A DNA stretch of 64,000 nt from the NCBI RefSeq assembly GCF_040712315.1, contig NC_134017.1:18940001-19004000 (forward strand). The letters are read 5' to 3'. Both the position numbers and the translations under genes were made by a program. This document shows positions 1 through 12,614 of the stretch, piece after piece (the first letter of the stretch is position 1; every line of letters starts with the position of its first letter). The notes beneath the pieces were generated by a model. That model made no database searches. It was not told where the DNA came from and saw nothing but the letters and a program-made list of their open reading frames with translations. The stretch is from Castanea sativa (lineage: Eukaryota; Streptophyta; Magnoliopsida; Fagales; Fagaceae).

Positions 1-215
1 CTCTAGAAGTACAAATTTTTATATTGAAACTGCTGCTTCCCAATGCCTTCTTTCTCTCCTGTATAATACTAAGATAGCATGGGAGAAAAGGATGAAGATC
101 AAAACGGTAATGTTTATATGCTGACCATTTTACTCTTTTAGATCTGGTACCAAGATCCTCAACAATCCATAAGAAAACTGTGTACTCAGCCACAGCCCAT
201 TGCATGTTGGTGATG
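1..215. repeat. Diverged copy of the segment at 42573-42800
   Basis: This stretch matches 42573-42800 in direct orientation: shared blocks include the run around 'tatgctgaccattttactct' / 'tatgctaaccattttactct' and 'aatccataagaaaactgtgta'. The right copy lies just past the 3' end of the TauE/SafE gene. The left copy has no recognisable gene beside it, so it is probably a fragment of a local segmental duplication. The short reading frame at 180-425 shows no family signature. Confidence 0.6.
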
Positions 216-429
216 TATCCACCGTGCTATTGCTCGACTCATGGGGTTTTCGGGTCCTCTTATGGGCAAAAAGTGGATACTATTATTTACTTATGTTTTG
301 ATTTATTTCTATTTGTTTGTTTTTGTATGAATGTATGCTCCGGAAAGATACAGCCAGGACCCCCTCTAGATGGGATGAATAATCAGTGCATGAGTTCTCT
401 TTTTAATGGGTTCAACAAAAAATAATGCA

Positions 430-2940
430 ACCTTCTAGAAAAGTTTGCTAATGATAATGCAAAAGATAATTTGGATACAAAGTTTCTCAGAGGTGATTTT
501 AAATTATACACTATTTTAAAATTTTCAATTAAAATTATAATTTTTCACAATAGTTTCAATTCGTCTCCTTAGAAAATCATTGTTAATCGAAAGAAATATT
601 AAAAAAAAAAAAAAAAAAACGAAAATCGTAGTTATGGGGGGAGTGGGATGAATAGAAAGGCCCACAGACCCAAAGCCTAGAAAAACAAAAAATTGGAGAG
701 AATGAAAGGACTATTGACAGCAGGACCCAACCCGCTGAGGAACCTCATTAGCGCTCGACCTATGGCCAAGGAGAATCTTATCCACGATCCAAAAATAAGG
801 AGATGGGGTAGGTCGTGGAGGAGGCAAGAAGAACTTAAAAACCAACGAAGTACAACTGACGAACCCTAGCTCCTAAATCCAATACCATTTATCTCCACAT
901 TAAATGACTGTACCTATCATACATGCTGCATTTAATACTGAATGACCTATCAGAATAGTCTTCTTTGTGGTTCCGACAGTGTTTGACATCTCAATCTTTC
1001 AAGGTCGGTAACATAGTGGCTTTAAACAATATGCAGTCTAGAACTTCATCCCAGATTTGGTGCAATAATCTCTTGACATGTTTACTCTTTGCAGACTTAT
1101 AAGACATTTTTTAGGTCTAGTGCAATAAATTCTTTCTGACAACATGATCCTTCTAGGGGTACTTTGTGCAGTATTTTTTTGAACGTATGGTATTTCACAT
1201 TTTCACGCCTCTTTTTCTTTTTGTTTGTTTGTTTTCAAAGACTCCTATATAAGGCCACTTGAGGCATGCACTAAATTTGTACAAACATCTTCGGTGGGTA
1301 ACGTAATACTCTTAAGGGTAGAGAAACTATGCCTTTTTACTTTTAAAAAAAAAAAAAAAATTATTCAATTGTTATTATTATTATATTTTTTTTCACTTTT
1401 TTAATGTTTTGTCTGTACTACTATAAAATCTTAGATGCTCTAAATAAAATGACACAAAGAAACTTCACTTACATGGAAAAAATATTGCTCCATATTCACA
1501 TTAACTATCCATTTGTTAAAGTTGATTGCGTTATTTGAATGAGATCATTAAACGTAAAATTATGATGACGGATGACCAGGTAGATACCAATTTATGAACG
1601 CAATGAAATTATTCTAATACTTCCTTTCTTTGCATTGCAAAAACTAGTTAAGATAGCAATGTGGACATTACCTTTCACTCAGTATTTCCCTTTCAGGGCT
1701 TTAAACTTTAAACAGATGAGTGCAGAGTGCTTGTAGTTGGTCATTTCTTACTCTCCTTCTTTTGGAAGTCATTAGAGGCTACTTTTGTAATTGTGGTTTC
1801 TCATCTTTTTATACATAACAATTCATTTATTCTTCTTCTTTCTTGCTAAGTACTTAAATTCTATTATCACACTAAAAACTTGAATGTAATTGGTCTTAGC
1901 TTCTCCAGATTGTCAACCAGTAAATGCAAACGGAGTCCTATAATTGGGGCCCCTCTTAGATTAACCTGCAACTATTGAATAGGAGATTTGTCAGGAATCA
2001 ATTTGTTTAATCTGTGTTCCTGCATGCATGTCTAAAGTATTCACTCACAGAAGAGATGAATAGTACAGCAATTATAGGAACAAATACATCAGACCAAACA
2101 GATTGGATAAATTTAAAGTCATACAAGGTACAAATATTTGAAAATAGATACCTGTTATCATGCCAAAAGGAGTTTGTGTCCAACTTAGGTATCACTAGTG
2201 TAGCATTCATGATTCGTGCAATGAGAACCGAATTACCAATCTAACAACATCCAAAAGAGCATATATTAATTTACATGAAACAACTCCATAATAAAATAAA
2301 CACCCTTATATTAATGCTAACTTCATTTAGCATACAGAAAATATGGAATCTTAAAATTCTGGCTTGGCAATAAAATTTGAGTAGCCTCACTTATCATGTA
2401 AAAGCATTTAGTTCGCTTCTTTTGTTTTACACCAAAACAATAGAGCTAATATGATATTTGTATAGTATTCCACAAGAAAGTTATAAGGACCCAAGAGAAA
2501 AAAAGTGAAATGAAGTTCACAGCAGGGGAAAAAAAGCCAACCCCAATGCGAAGAACCAGATAGCCATTATTCTCACTTGGAGCTGGAGGAGCTGCCACAA
2601 GGCAAAAGAGCAAACCAAAAATTCAAAATCTGAAATCTCTAAAGTCTAGAGAAGTTTAGCTCAAAAATAGCTATCAAAAAAGAGTATGCAGTTTTTATTA
2701 AGCACTGCCTTATTACACACAAAGTACACACAAGATTTTTTGAAATTAAAATCATGACTTGAAATCACATTTTCAGTCCTCTACACTTTCGTAGCATTTT
2801 TAACTCAAATCTTATATAGCAAGCAATTACCGAAATATGGGCCCACATATTTTCAGTAAACCAAAAATTAGTGTAATTTTCTAAGTCAACAACACTAACA
2901 ATATTTTCAACTCAAATCTTACATGGCAAGCAATTACTAG
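430..2940. other. Gene-free stretch, possible LTR remnant at about 640-1330
   Basis: I see no supportable gene. Positions about 640-1330 are less AT-rich, and contain a TATA-like 'ctatataaggcca' near 1245 followed by a short transcribed-looking tract. This resembles the inside of an LTR, but no paired LTR or coding domain was found, so this is a weak inference. The rest is AT-rich sequence with A/T homopolymers. Confidence 0.3.
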
Positions 2941-2952
2941 AATATGGGTGCA

Positions 2953-3570
2953 CACTACAAAAAAAAAGTCCTACAACCGCGTTTTTAAAACGTGGCTATA
3001 GCTTAAAAAAACGTGGCTATAGGACCATTTGGTCTATAGCCGCGTTTTTTTAGGCCACGTTTTTAACCATGGCCTAAGATGCGTAACTATAGGCTTGATG
3101 GGCCTATGGCCACGTTTTTGTAGCCGTGGCTATAGGCAGGACCAATGGCCACTCTTTTAGAAACGTGGCTACAGGACATACTGTAGCCACGGTTTAAGAA
3201 CCGCAGCCATAACCACGTTCTATAGCCACGTTTACAACGTGGCTATAGGGCAATTGGTAACTTGCCCTGAAGCAAGATTGGCCGCGTTTAAAACGCGGCC
3301 ATAGACTTCTTAAAAACGCGGCCATAGAACGTGGCTATGGCCGCGGTTCTGAAACCGTGGCTATAGTATGTCCTGTAGCCACGTTTCTAAAAGCGTGGCT
3401 CCAGCCCATTACTATGGCCACATTTTGAAAACGCAGTTATAAGCCCTGTAGCGTTTTTTGAATTTTTCTATAGTCGCATTTTTAAAACGCGGCTATAGAC
3501 TTTTTTTTTTAAATCTGTATACGTTCAGATGCAGCAACAAACGCTGCTATAAATTATAGAAACGCAACTA
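2953..3570. repeat. CACTA left subterminal repeat region with foldback
   Basis: This region has dozens of variants of GCCGCGTTTTAAAACGCGGC and CCACGTTT/AAACGTGGCTATAG in both orientations. CACTA transposases of the TnpA type bind such subterminal motifs. Two arms, about 3141-3235 and 3310-3400, are near-complementary and would form a hairpin of roughly 90 bp per arm. Confidence 0.75.
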
Positions 3571-4174
3571 TAAAAAACCTGTCACATACACAATTCAACC
3601 TGTCACATACACAATTCCAACTTCTTATTCCTATAAAATTCCAACACATGCAACAATCATTCCAATCTCAAATCTATCACAATCTCAATCAAGCTTTAAA
3701 GACTATAGAAAATTATCAACCTTCAAGGAATATGCAGTTAGATACAGCAAAAAAGTTGCAATCAGCATCAACATATGATTTTTCAACCATTCTCAACTAC
3801 AAACATTACATAGATGCTTCTAGGGGTTCCTTCCATCTCCAAGCTCTTGTTGCCTTCCAGGTAGAATACAGTTTATGTTTCAATGGAGCTACAAAAATAT
3901 AATGGCAGCAGTTAGACAAGATTTGCAACTTTTAACCCACTTTTTCCTAGTAAATAGTAAAAATTCATAACTTCTCAATTGTCATACACTCAAAAGCAAT
4001 AATAATTTCATATCATTCCCTATGCATGTCTCTTCCCTTACAATGTGACAAGTATAAACTTCACTCATTACTCTTAAACAAGCCCACTCGAAAGCAATTA
4101 ATTTCCTTTGAATGCCAAAGGTCAAATTCTTTCTAAACAACAACAACAACAAATCTTTTAAAAGTGACAACATA

Positions 4175-7100
4175 CCTGCAACTTGCGAAGGTACTGAGGC
4201 TGACCATGTCCTGTCTTAATGGTCCTAGTGCGCTCCAAAAGCCTGTCAGCAAATGTAGGAATTGTCATTATCAACATGAGCGATAATGGAAACTTTCCTA
4301 TACAACAAAATTACAGAAATTGAACCAGCAAAAAGTACTAAAATAACAATAAAGAAAACAAATCAAACCACAAATTACGAAATGGTATTGTTCATATTTC
4401 AAACTTACAATGAGAATGCATGGCTTCACTATTTAATCCTCTTGGTCTTCTATGTTGTTAAAGCATCAATGTAGTTGTCTACATATACAAAAGATACAAC
4501 TACAAGGCCGTGTGTGCACAAAAAATATTGGCCATCTTTAAATGGCATGATTGACGTGTATAATATCAAAATCATAATAATGTCTACCATACTCCTTCAT
4601 GAACAGCCAAAATATTGTCACTCTGTAGATAATACAATATACAATCACAAAATATCCACGAAGAGTCTTCAATTTGATGCAGTGTTACCCTGAATACACT
4701 AAACACATCGTGTTATTTCTAACGTAACAATTCATTGCAATAAACCACTATTTTCTTTAAATTAAATTAAATACAACATTTTTAGTACCTGAGATGCAAG
4801 CTGTGAAGCAGTTATAAGTGGGCTTAAATCGCGTACCATCTCGCCCATTACTTTCATCACCTCTGCCATTTTTTCGTTATGCCTTGCTTCTGATTGGGCA
4901 ATTGCTGAGGTGAGTTCCGCCTTATGCTGCTCATGTAACTCCGCGATTTGCTCCTGATGCCTCTACTCTACCTGGGCAAGTTGGTCCCTCAAAGTTTGGT
5001 GTGAAGTTTCCAATTCAGTCATTCTATGGGCTGTTTCGATGGACGACGATGGAAGTGTGTAGCATGAACGGTTGGACCCATTTCTTCCTGATGGAGTTGG
5101 TCCAAAACCCACCCCACGAACACGTCCAGAGCGTTCTGCCCCCATCACTTGGGCAAAAGCATCATCCTTTGACCATAGGATTCCTTCGCGTCGTGATCCT
5201 TGTAGTGAGCTCCCACGTGCCAAAATTTCAGTCATTTGTTTCTGTTATCACACAAGAACCAAATAACGTAGGCCATTGTTAGCTAAACAATTCACGCACA
5301 AAATACAAAAGAAATAAGTTACGATATACGGCTTACGATTTTCTCCCCCACATCAGGAGTAACAGGATGCCCTTCTTTGGTGCTGTATACTTTCGCAAAA
5401 AGCACGGCATGCTTCACTGCCTGCCCAGTTTCTTTTGCCTACATATTTAACATTCTTATTACAATAGTGAAAATTTATGTTGGTGATATGAAGCGGCAAT
5501 CGACAGCCAAACTTAGCAAACGGAATTTCACTCATAACATGCAGTATAATGTATACTAAAATACTAATCATTACATTATTACGTTCAAGAAGACAAGTTT
5601 TGTTATCTTTATGCGAATGCTTAGTATGAAACGGTTTTGGTCCCTATCTTTATGCATAGAAGCCAGCTTTGGTGTTGTATGTCATTGCATAGAAAAAATT
5701 GACCAACATGTAAATATACATCTATGACAATTGTTTATAGAGAAGCAAAGTGGACAGGTTAAAGAAAAAGAGTAAATATTACGCACAGGTTTATATTCAT
5801 TGAAATTAACTATACACTCAAGTTGTATGGTTTGTCATTGTCTCAATATTAAGTAAAATGTATTCTGCACTCAGAATTACATCGTTGTAATATAAAATCT
5901 AAGTTTCTAAATAAACTTAAATGACAATGTACACAACTCCTTCCATATGCATATTCCTTAATGGTTCATCCACTTTAATACATTCTTCCAACTCAACTAT
6001 GACAATCATTTTTTCAAACAAAATTTTCTTTTAATATGGTTCACTTATTCTTACTTTGTTTGTACGAAGATGGTTCACAAACATATTTTGAAAACACCAA
6101 AGTTGTATCCTTGTGTCAATACTCCTATCTTGTGCAAAGTGTAACAAATAGGTGTACTTTGATAGTACATTCATGCATTTTTTTTCCCCTTCCATGCACA
6201 AGTTAAATCAGCTTAAGTTTAGATGCAACTATGAGTTTGGTAATTAATCGTGTGATAGCCGTGTTTATCAATCAAAACCACCAACTAGGCATCCTACAAT
6301 TGTACCTTAAATATAGTCACACATTATCACGCTGCATTATCTACTCCTATGTGTTGTATGCATGCACCAATGTCACATATGCATGCCAATTGTATTGCAG
6401 TTGTCCACTTTCAACCTATTTAGTTTTCCATAGAGAATGTAATAAAGGAAAGCACATTCAAAGAATAACCAATCGCTATATACCAATTTCAATATAGTAA
6501 GTTCACAATGTGTCAAACATAGTTCTTAATGAAATCACTAATTAAGTGTAGGAAACACCACAAGAAATGTGTATTCACGGTCATGAACATGCAAAGAAGC
6601 CAAGTCTTCCTTACCCCAACACTGTGCTCTTATTTGCATCAACATGAAACCTCACATAGTCCTCTAACCGAACGTTTTATTACGGAATTTTACTAATGAG
6701 GCAAGCAAGGCAAACAATTACATATTAATTCACACAAAATGCTCAAGATTCTTCTGTAAATTAGTTTCAACAAACTCTTTATATTCTTTACCTTTCAATC
6801 TACATACATGTACAATATTAAAACCCTGGGTAGTTGTTATATAATGCATTTCTTACCATATCGTCTGCAGTTTGGGCAAAACTTATAGGCCCTGATCTTG
6901 CGATCTCCTTCTATTTACCACGACTTCTTTTGTTCGTACTACTTAATGTCTACGAACAAAATAAAAACAAAAAGAAATCAATGTGTCCATAAACTGTACT
7001 CGGTAAATTCAAATACCACATCCTATGTATATTACCAGTAACAGATAAAATAGCAAGAAAATTTCCATACCCGCGTGTCTTCATGAAACCAATAGTCAAC

Positions 7101-8256
7101 TAGCTAAATAAACTCTTGCTCGTCAGCCCAATCTGGTCTGCTTTGAATGACATCTGCTCTCAACACATCATCTTTGTAGCATTTCCTTTTCAACTTGCCC
7201 CGTCGATTCCTCCTCAATTCCCCCAGCTGGTGCATTGCCCAAGTCATTTGATCAGCTGGTTGGATAATTTCTGGGTCAATAATCCACCGTTTCTGCAATG
7301 CAAAAATTGAGTTAGCATAGTACAATAGTCCACCCTACTGAAAAATCCGAGACTTACCACACACACGATTATACATAACAGTTTAAAGTAACTTAATTTG
7401 ATACTACCTCAATTTCCGTCCAACTATCTACTTTGTGGCTAGTCGGGACACGCGTCCAAGCAGTTGGCACAAGTGGGCAGTAGACATGGCTGAGGAAAAA
7501 AGTGCCCAACCACCTTTTGAATGTTTTTTCACTCTCCCCAATTGGTTGGCCGCGTGCATTTAACTCACATTCAATTCTCATGTTAGGTGGAAGACTCCAT
7601 ATTCGCGTAAGCAGCGTATTCCCACACTTTTTATGCAAATTATTGGATGCTGGGGTTTCTTGAACTACATCATCTGCACATTCAAAAACCACCATTACGA
7701 ATGAAATTTCTAAGTGAACAATTACAGAAGTTACTATATCTAGCTCAAGTGTTCAAGTAACATGTTGTTATCTGAAGAACATAATAAAAACCATGTAAAC
7801 GAACCATGGTAATAATTAAGATTAATATTAAAGGAAATTTGTACGCTAAAAATTCAAATTGTCCCTACACATGTAAACTACCTGGGGGTTGCGTCTCATC
7901 ATCATCACTTGCATCCCCTCTTGCTTGATCAGCCGCAAAGGCGGCGTCCAGCTCCTCCTGCACGCTCTGTCCTGAACGTCCATTTCCTTCACCAACTTCA
8001 ACCACCGTTAATCCACGATCCCTTCTCATTGCTGCAGCCAACAACAGCGTAATGATGCGTTGAGTAATAAATATATATCAAACGTTACATTTTAAGACAT
8101 GTCCACTACCTGGGGGTTGTGTCCCATCAGCACTTGCATCGACTCTTGCCTGCTCAGCAGTACAGCCGGCCTCCAGCTCCTCCTCCCTCCTCTGTCTCAA
8201 ACGCGACGATCCTTCGCCAACATGAACAAACTTCAATGGCCATTTCCTTCCCATTC
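4175..8256 (-). pseudogene. TnpA-like CACTA gene (Transposase_24, Ptta/En/Spm), with stop codons
   Basis: Minus-strand exons with good splice sites and matching phases: 8256-8110, 8031-7882, 7673-7408, 7292-7071, 6949-6857, 5438-5337 and 5241-4789. A possible further piece lies near 4240-4175. The middle exons read as the plant transposase Ptta/En/Spm family, with blocks such as WIIDPEIIQPADQMTW, LVDYWFHEDTR and FAKVYSTKEGHPVTPDVGEK. The 5241-4789 exon ends in a Glu/Gln/Lys-rich segment that looks like a coiled coil. In-frame TAG codons occur at 7104-7106, 6911-6913 and 4963-4965, each in a place where Gln would fit, and no frameshift was found. The first exon upstream of 8256 is not identified, since 8256 begins mid-codon, and the 3' end is uncertain. 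The product would bind the subterminal repeats and act with the Tnp2 protein next door. Confidence 0.75.
7882..8256 (-). repeat. Tandem exon duplication in the TnpA-like gene
   Basis: Exons 8256-8110 (147 bp) and 8031-7882 (150 bp) have the same acceptor context, the same internal order and the same ending CAACCCCCAG|GTAGT. Shared peptide features are V-x-VGEG near the start, QxxxEEL(E/D)A in the middle, and QAR-x-DAS ... TQPP at the end. Both are phase-symmetric, so either can be skipped or kept without changing the frame. Confidence 0.75.
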
Positions 8257-8646
8257 CTGCGTTCAACAACTTTAGAACACAAAGAAAATGTTAATTATAG
8301 ACAATAATTAATTGCTTACAATGCAAGTGAAAAACACAAAGTAAAATAACTCATTTTAATATCTAACAACATATACAAGCCACATATTGAATTTTAAAAG
8401 CTTATCTTTGCCAAACACTTTAACAACAACAAACGGAAACCCTAACACCATAGGAACATATATCAAAGTTCATAACAAATGAATTAGATGCATAATAAGT
8501 ACGAATTTAAGGAATTAACAACATTAATGTTTCATTAACAAAGAAATCAAATACTACACAGAGGCATTCCAACAAATTCATGATGGCATCCAGTTTCATT
8601 AATAGCTGTAACATCCAAACACATAATACACCACTAAACTATTACA

Positions 8647-11600
8647 CTACTCATCATCGGTGTACTCGTCCTCGTTGGCATCTTCATTGTTGGACTCATC
8701 GTCAATAAACTCACAATCGTCTAAGTTGGCCACTTCATGAAGATCTCTTTGAGCAATGATAGAGGCATCAATTGTCATTCCCTCTACATCATCCCGAGCC
8801 CAACCAAGGTTGTCACTCACAATCTCATTACTACTTACATTGTACGGAACATTCTCAGAAAAACTATATGTGTCATCCTCGTCACGTTGGGGACCAACAC
8901 CAGCATCAAAGACATCCCTAGCTTTAGTTTTGACAACAACATACCAATCCTTCTGCCTTTTGTCTTCCACATAAAAAACTTGTGTAGCTTGAGATGCCAA
9001 GACATACGGTTCATCTATCATTTCATCCCCACCATGTATGAAGTGTGTAAAATTCACCATAGGAAACCCAAATTCATCAGTCTTATATCCTCTCCTATTT
9101 TGGTCATCAACCCATTTACACTTGAATAACACATGTTTGATATTCTCAGAATAATTCAACTCGATTATATCACTTAAAACACCATAGTATGTAATGCCAC
9201 CATCAGTAGCGACACTAACTCCACTATTTTGCGTTTTTCTGTTTACCTCATCTTTTACACTCCTAAATTTTAAGCCATTTATGACATAATGCTTCAGCCG
9301 CTTTACATAATTATATGGCCATTTGGACAGTGCAGCAAGGGTATCACTAACTCCCTCCCTTTTCCTATCAGCAATAGTCAATGACATCACCTAACATATA
9401 AAAACAAAATTAATCATATCAGTACAAGTAACCATAGTGTTACTACTTTAAGAAGTTGAAACTGTCATACGTACGTGACACCTAAACCAACTACAAAATT
9501 TCTCCATGTGGTGCTTATATATAATGGCCTCGGATATACGATGGTGGCCTTTTCGGAGTTCGTCCTCCATCAATCTTTTGTGCATCCTATGCAGGCAATT
9601 GTATTAGGGTTAATAGACCTAACGTACAATGGATTGACGTGCACTCATATATGTGTATGTAGTACTTACTCACGAAAGTGGTTGATGTTTTCAGAATTGA
9701 ATAAAACATAGCGATGGGCTTGGGTCCACTCTCTATTGCTTAGTGTCACAATTGAAACAACCCCTGTTGACTCCTCAATTGTCCTGGTCGGTCGATTGAA
9801 TATAGTTTCAACTCCTTCCATATACCGTGAACAAAATGTTAAGCACTCCTCTATGATGTATCCTTCAGCAATAGACCCTTCTAGAGCAGCTCTATTTCGT
9901 ACGTAAGACTTAAGGCGTCCGAGGTACCTATAAAGGAATATGAAGATTAATGATTGGTCATGGTTATTTGAATGCGCACATGAAACTCATAGTTGATCAA
10001 TAATATTACATACGTCTTACCTCTCAATGGGATACATCCACCGGTAGTGCACTGGACCACCAATCTTGGCTTCAGCAGCTAAGTGCATGATCAAATGTAC
10101 CATCACTGTAAAGAAGGATGGAGGAAATATCTTTTCCAATTCACACAACGTCATTGCAATGTCTGCCTCAACAGTCGCAATATCTGAAACACTAAGGGTT
10201 TTGGAACAAATTTCTCTAAAGAAGCAAGCTAACTTTATCAAAGGCCTAGTAACATGAGATGGCAAAGACCCGCGTAATGCTATGGGAAACAGTTACTGCA
10301 TCAAGATGTGATTATCATGACTCTTCAACCCAGAAATCTTGCGTTCTTTCATATTGACACGACGTGAGATATTGGAAGCGTACCCATCAGGCACTGTTAC
10401 ATCCTTCAAAACTTGCAAGAAACCATCTCTCTCCGCTGAACTCATATGAAAACAAGCGGGTGGTATAATATACTTATCATCACTTCTTCGTTGTAGGTGA
10501 AGTTGAGTCCTTATCCCCATGTCCGCCAAGTCAAGGCGTGCCTTGTAATTATCCTTTGTTTGATCCTTCAAGTTCAACAGTGTGCCAAGTATATTGTCCA
10601 TCACATTCTTCTCTATATGCATCACATCAAGATTGTGTCGCAACTTGTGATCCTCCCAATAAGGCAAGGTGAACAATATACTTCTCTTCTTCCAACCACT
10701 TTGATCTGCCTCCCCTCTCTTTCTTTTATTGTAAGCAAGTTGACATTTCCTTCCTAGACAACGTCCAACTAAATGTTCAGTGTCCGGAATAATCTGTGAC
10801 GCGACTGGTGGTACAGGAGCCAATCGTGTATCATTAGATCCATCAAATAACATACCTTCTTCCTAGAAATTGTGGTCAACATCCAACCATCGCCTATGTC
10901 CCATGTAACAGAATTTATGGCCATTTTTCAAATACCGAGAGTCGGTCTCCATAGCACAAGAAGGACACGCCAACCCACCTTTGGTACTCCAACCCGACAA
11001 ATCTACGTATGCAAGAAAATCATTTATAGTCCACATTAATGCTGCACGCAATTGAAATATTTCTTTTGAAGATGCATCGTATGCCTGTACTCCAATATCC
11101 CATAACTCCCTTAGTTCTTCTACTCATGGTTGCAAGTACACATCTATAGCAAGCCCTGGTGAGGTAGGACCAGGAATAACCGCTGATAGAATCAACGATG
11201 ACCGTTTCATGCACAGCCAAGGTGGGAGATTGTAGGGGACCAATATGACAGGCCATGTACTGTGACTAGTACTCATAATTCCAAAGGGGTTGAACCCATC
11301 TGCAGCTAATCCAAGTCTGACATTACGAGGGTCAGACGAGAACTCTAAATACTTAGTATCAAACATTTTCCATGCCTCGGAGTCAGCAGGATGCCGCATA
11401 ACCCCATCATCAGTACGACCATGAACATGCCATTTCATAGAACTAGCCAAATCGGGTGAAAGAAATAGCCGTTGCAATCTTGGTTTTAAAGGGAACCACC
11501 ATAGGATCTTTGCAGCTTTCTTCTTTCCCTTAGTGGATGAAGCATTTTTACTAGCAACAGATGCTTCATTTGTTTTCCACCTTGAAGTGGTACAACAAGG

Positions 11601-12308
11601 ACACGCATCGAGGTTAACATTGTCCTTCCAAAATAGCATGCAGTCATTGGGACAAGCATGAATCTTCTTATAACCCAAACCCAAGTCTCGGATTATCTTC
11701 TTAGCCTCATAATGGTCTTTTGGCAACTTGGCATCTGAAGGAAGTAAATCCTTCAAAACTTGAAGCAACATTGTAAATGACTTGTTCGTCCAACCACACA
11801 GAGTCTTCAACTGGAACAACACAACAATGGCCGAGAAAATGCTAAATTTTGTACAACCTTCATATAAAGGTTTGTCTACATCATCTATCATCTTGTAAAA
11901 CTTATTGGCCTCATCATTCATCCCTTCATCTGCATGTTGCACAGTAGGACCTTCTTCCATTAGTTCCGGTGCCATTTCATGCGGGGGGCACAAATCGTGC
12001 AACATCCCACGAAAATCACCATATTCATTTAGGGTTTCTTGCACATGAGAGCTCCTACATAGGGTAGCCGTCGTGGCAGCCGCCGATTCCCCATGAAATT
12101 TCCAAACTTTGTAATTGTTAAGCATCCCCGAGGCCCAACAATGATCACGTGCCACATTTGGCAGTACTGAAATCAAATTCACACATTTCACACAAGGGCA
12201 CAAGATCTTCCCATTGCGCGCAGATAAAGAGGCAAATTCCACGAATTTTGCTACACCTTCAAAATATTCCCTTGAACCCCTCTTCTTGTCCATCCAACTT
12301 TTATCCAT
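8647..12308 (-). pseudogene. CACTA transposase Tnp2/TnpD with DUF4218 and DUF4216, three in-frame stops
   Basis: Four exons: 12308-10021, 9927-9670, 9586-9475 and 9390-8647. The introns of 93, 83 and 84 bp all have GT..AG ends, and one donor is a perfect GTAAGT. The exons sum to 3402 bp, exactly 1134 codons. Residues about 1-80 form the transposase-associated domain (MDKSWMDKKRGSREY, Cys pairs CPCVKC). The Tnp2 transposase core follows, including the typical HNLDVMHIEKNVMDN near residue 550. DUF4218 lies around residues 650-800 and crosses introns 1-3, with HRISEAIIYKHH. DUF4216 (GVLSDIIELNYSENI, FKCKWVD) lies in the last exon, which ends in an acidic tail. The protein would cut and paste CACTA elements in the nucleus. 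Stops in the main frame are TGA at 11124-11126, TAG at 10863-10865 and TAA at 10293-10295. There is no frameshift, so the copy was inactivated by point changes only. Confidence 0.88.
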
Positions 12309-12309
12309 T

Positions 12310-12453
12310 GCAGCACAATAGTTACGAAATTTTACCTACACCAAGATTTGTTACTACGAAGGTAATAATTATTATATATAATATCATTTGTGATTTGTTA
12401 GGAACAGACATAATTAGGAAGACATTTATCATGAATTAGCTCTAGACTATTCT

Positions 12454-12506
<53 letters not shown>

Positions 12507-12564
12507 TTAAAAGTAGTCTCTTTTTGAAGATCTTCAACCAGAGAAATAGACAATTAGAACTCTC

Positions 12565-12614
<50 letters not shown>

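Noticed and set aside
180..425. Plus-strand reading frame in the duplicated segment
   Set aside because: No family signature, no splice context, and the paralogous copy at 42.7 kb does not keep the frame.
2953..3570. CRISPR-like array
   Set aside because: Repeats are variable, both-orientation motifs without regular spacers, in a plant CACTA terminus.
5001..5282. Plus-strand reading frames over the TnpA-like gene
   Set aside because: They overlap minus-strand exons with good splice sites and recognisable family blocks, so they are shadows.
8737..9129. Plus-strand frame of 130 codons
   Set aside because: It is the complement of the DUF4216 exon of the transposase gene.
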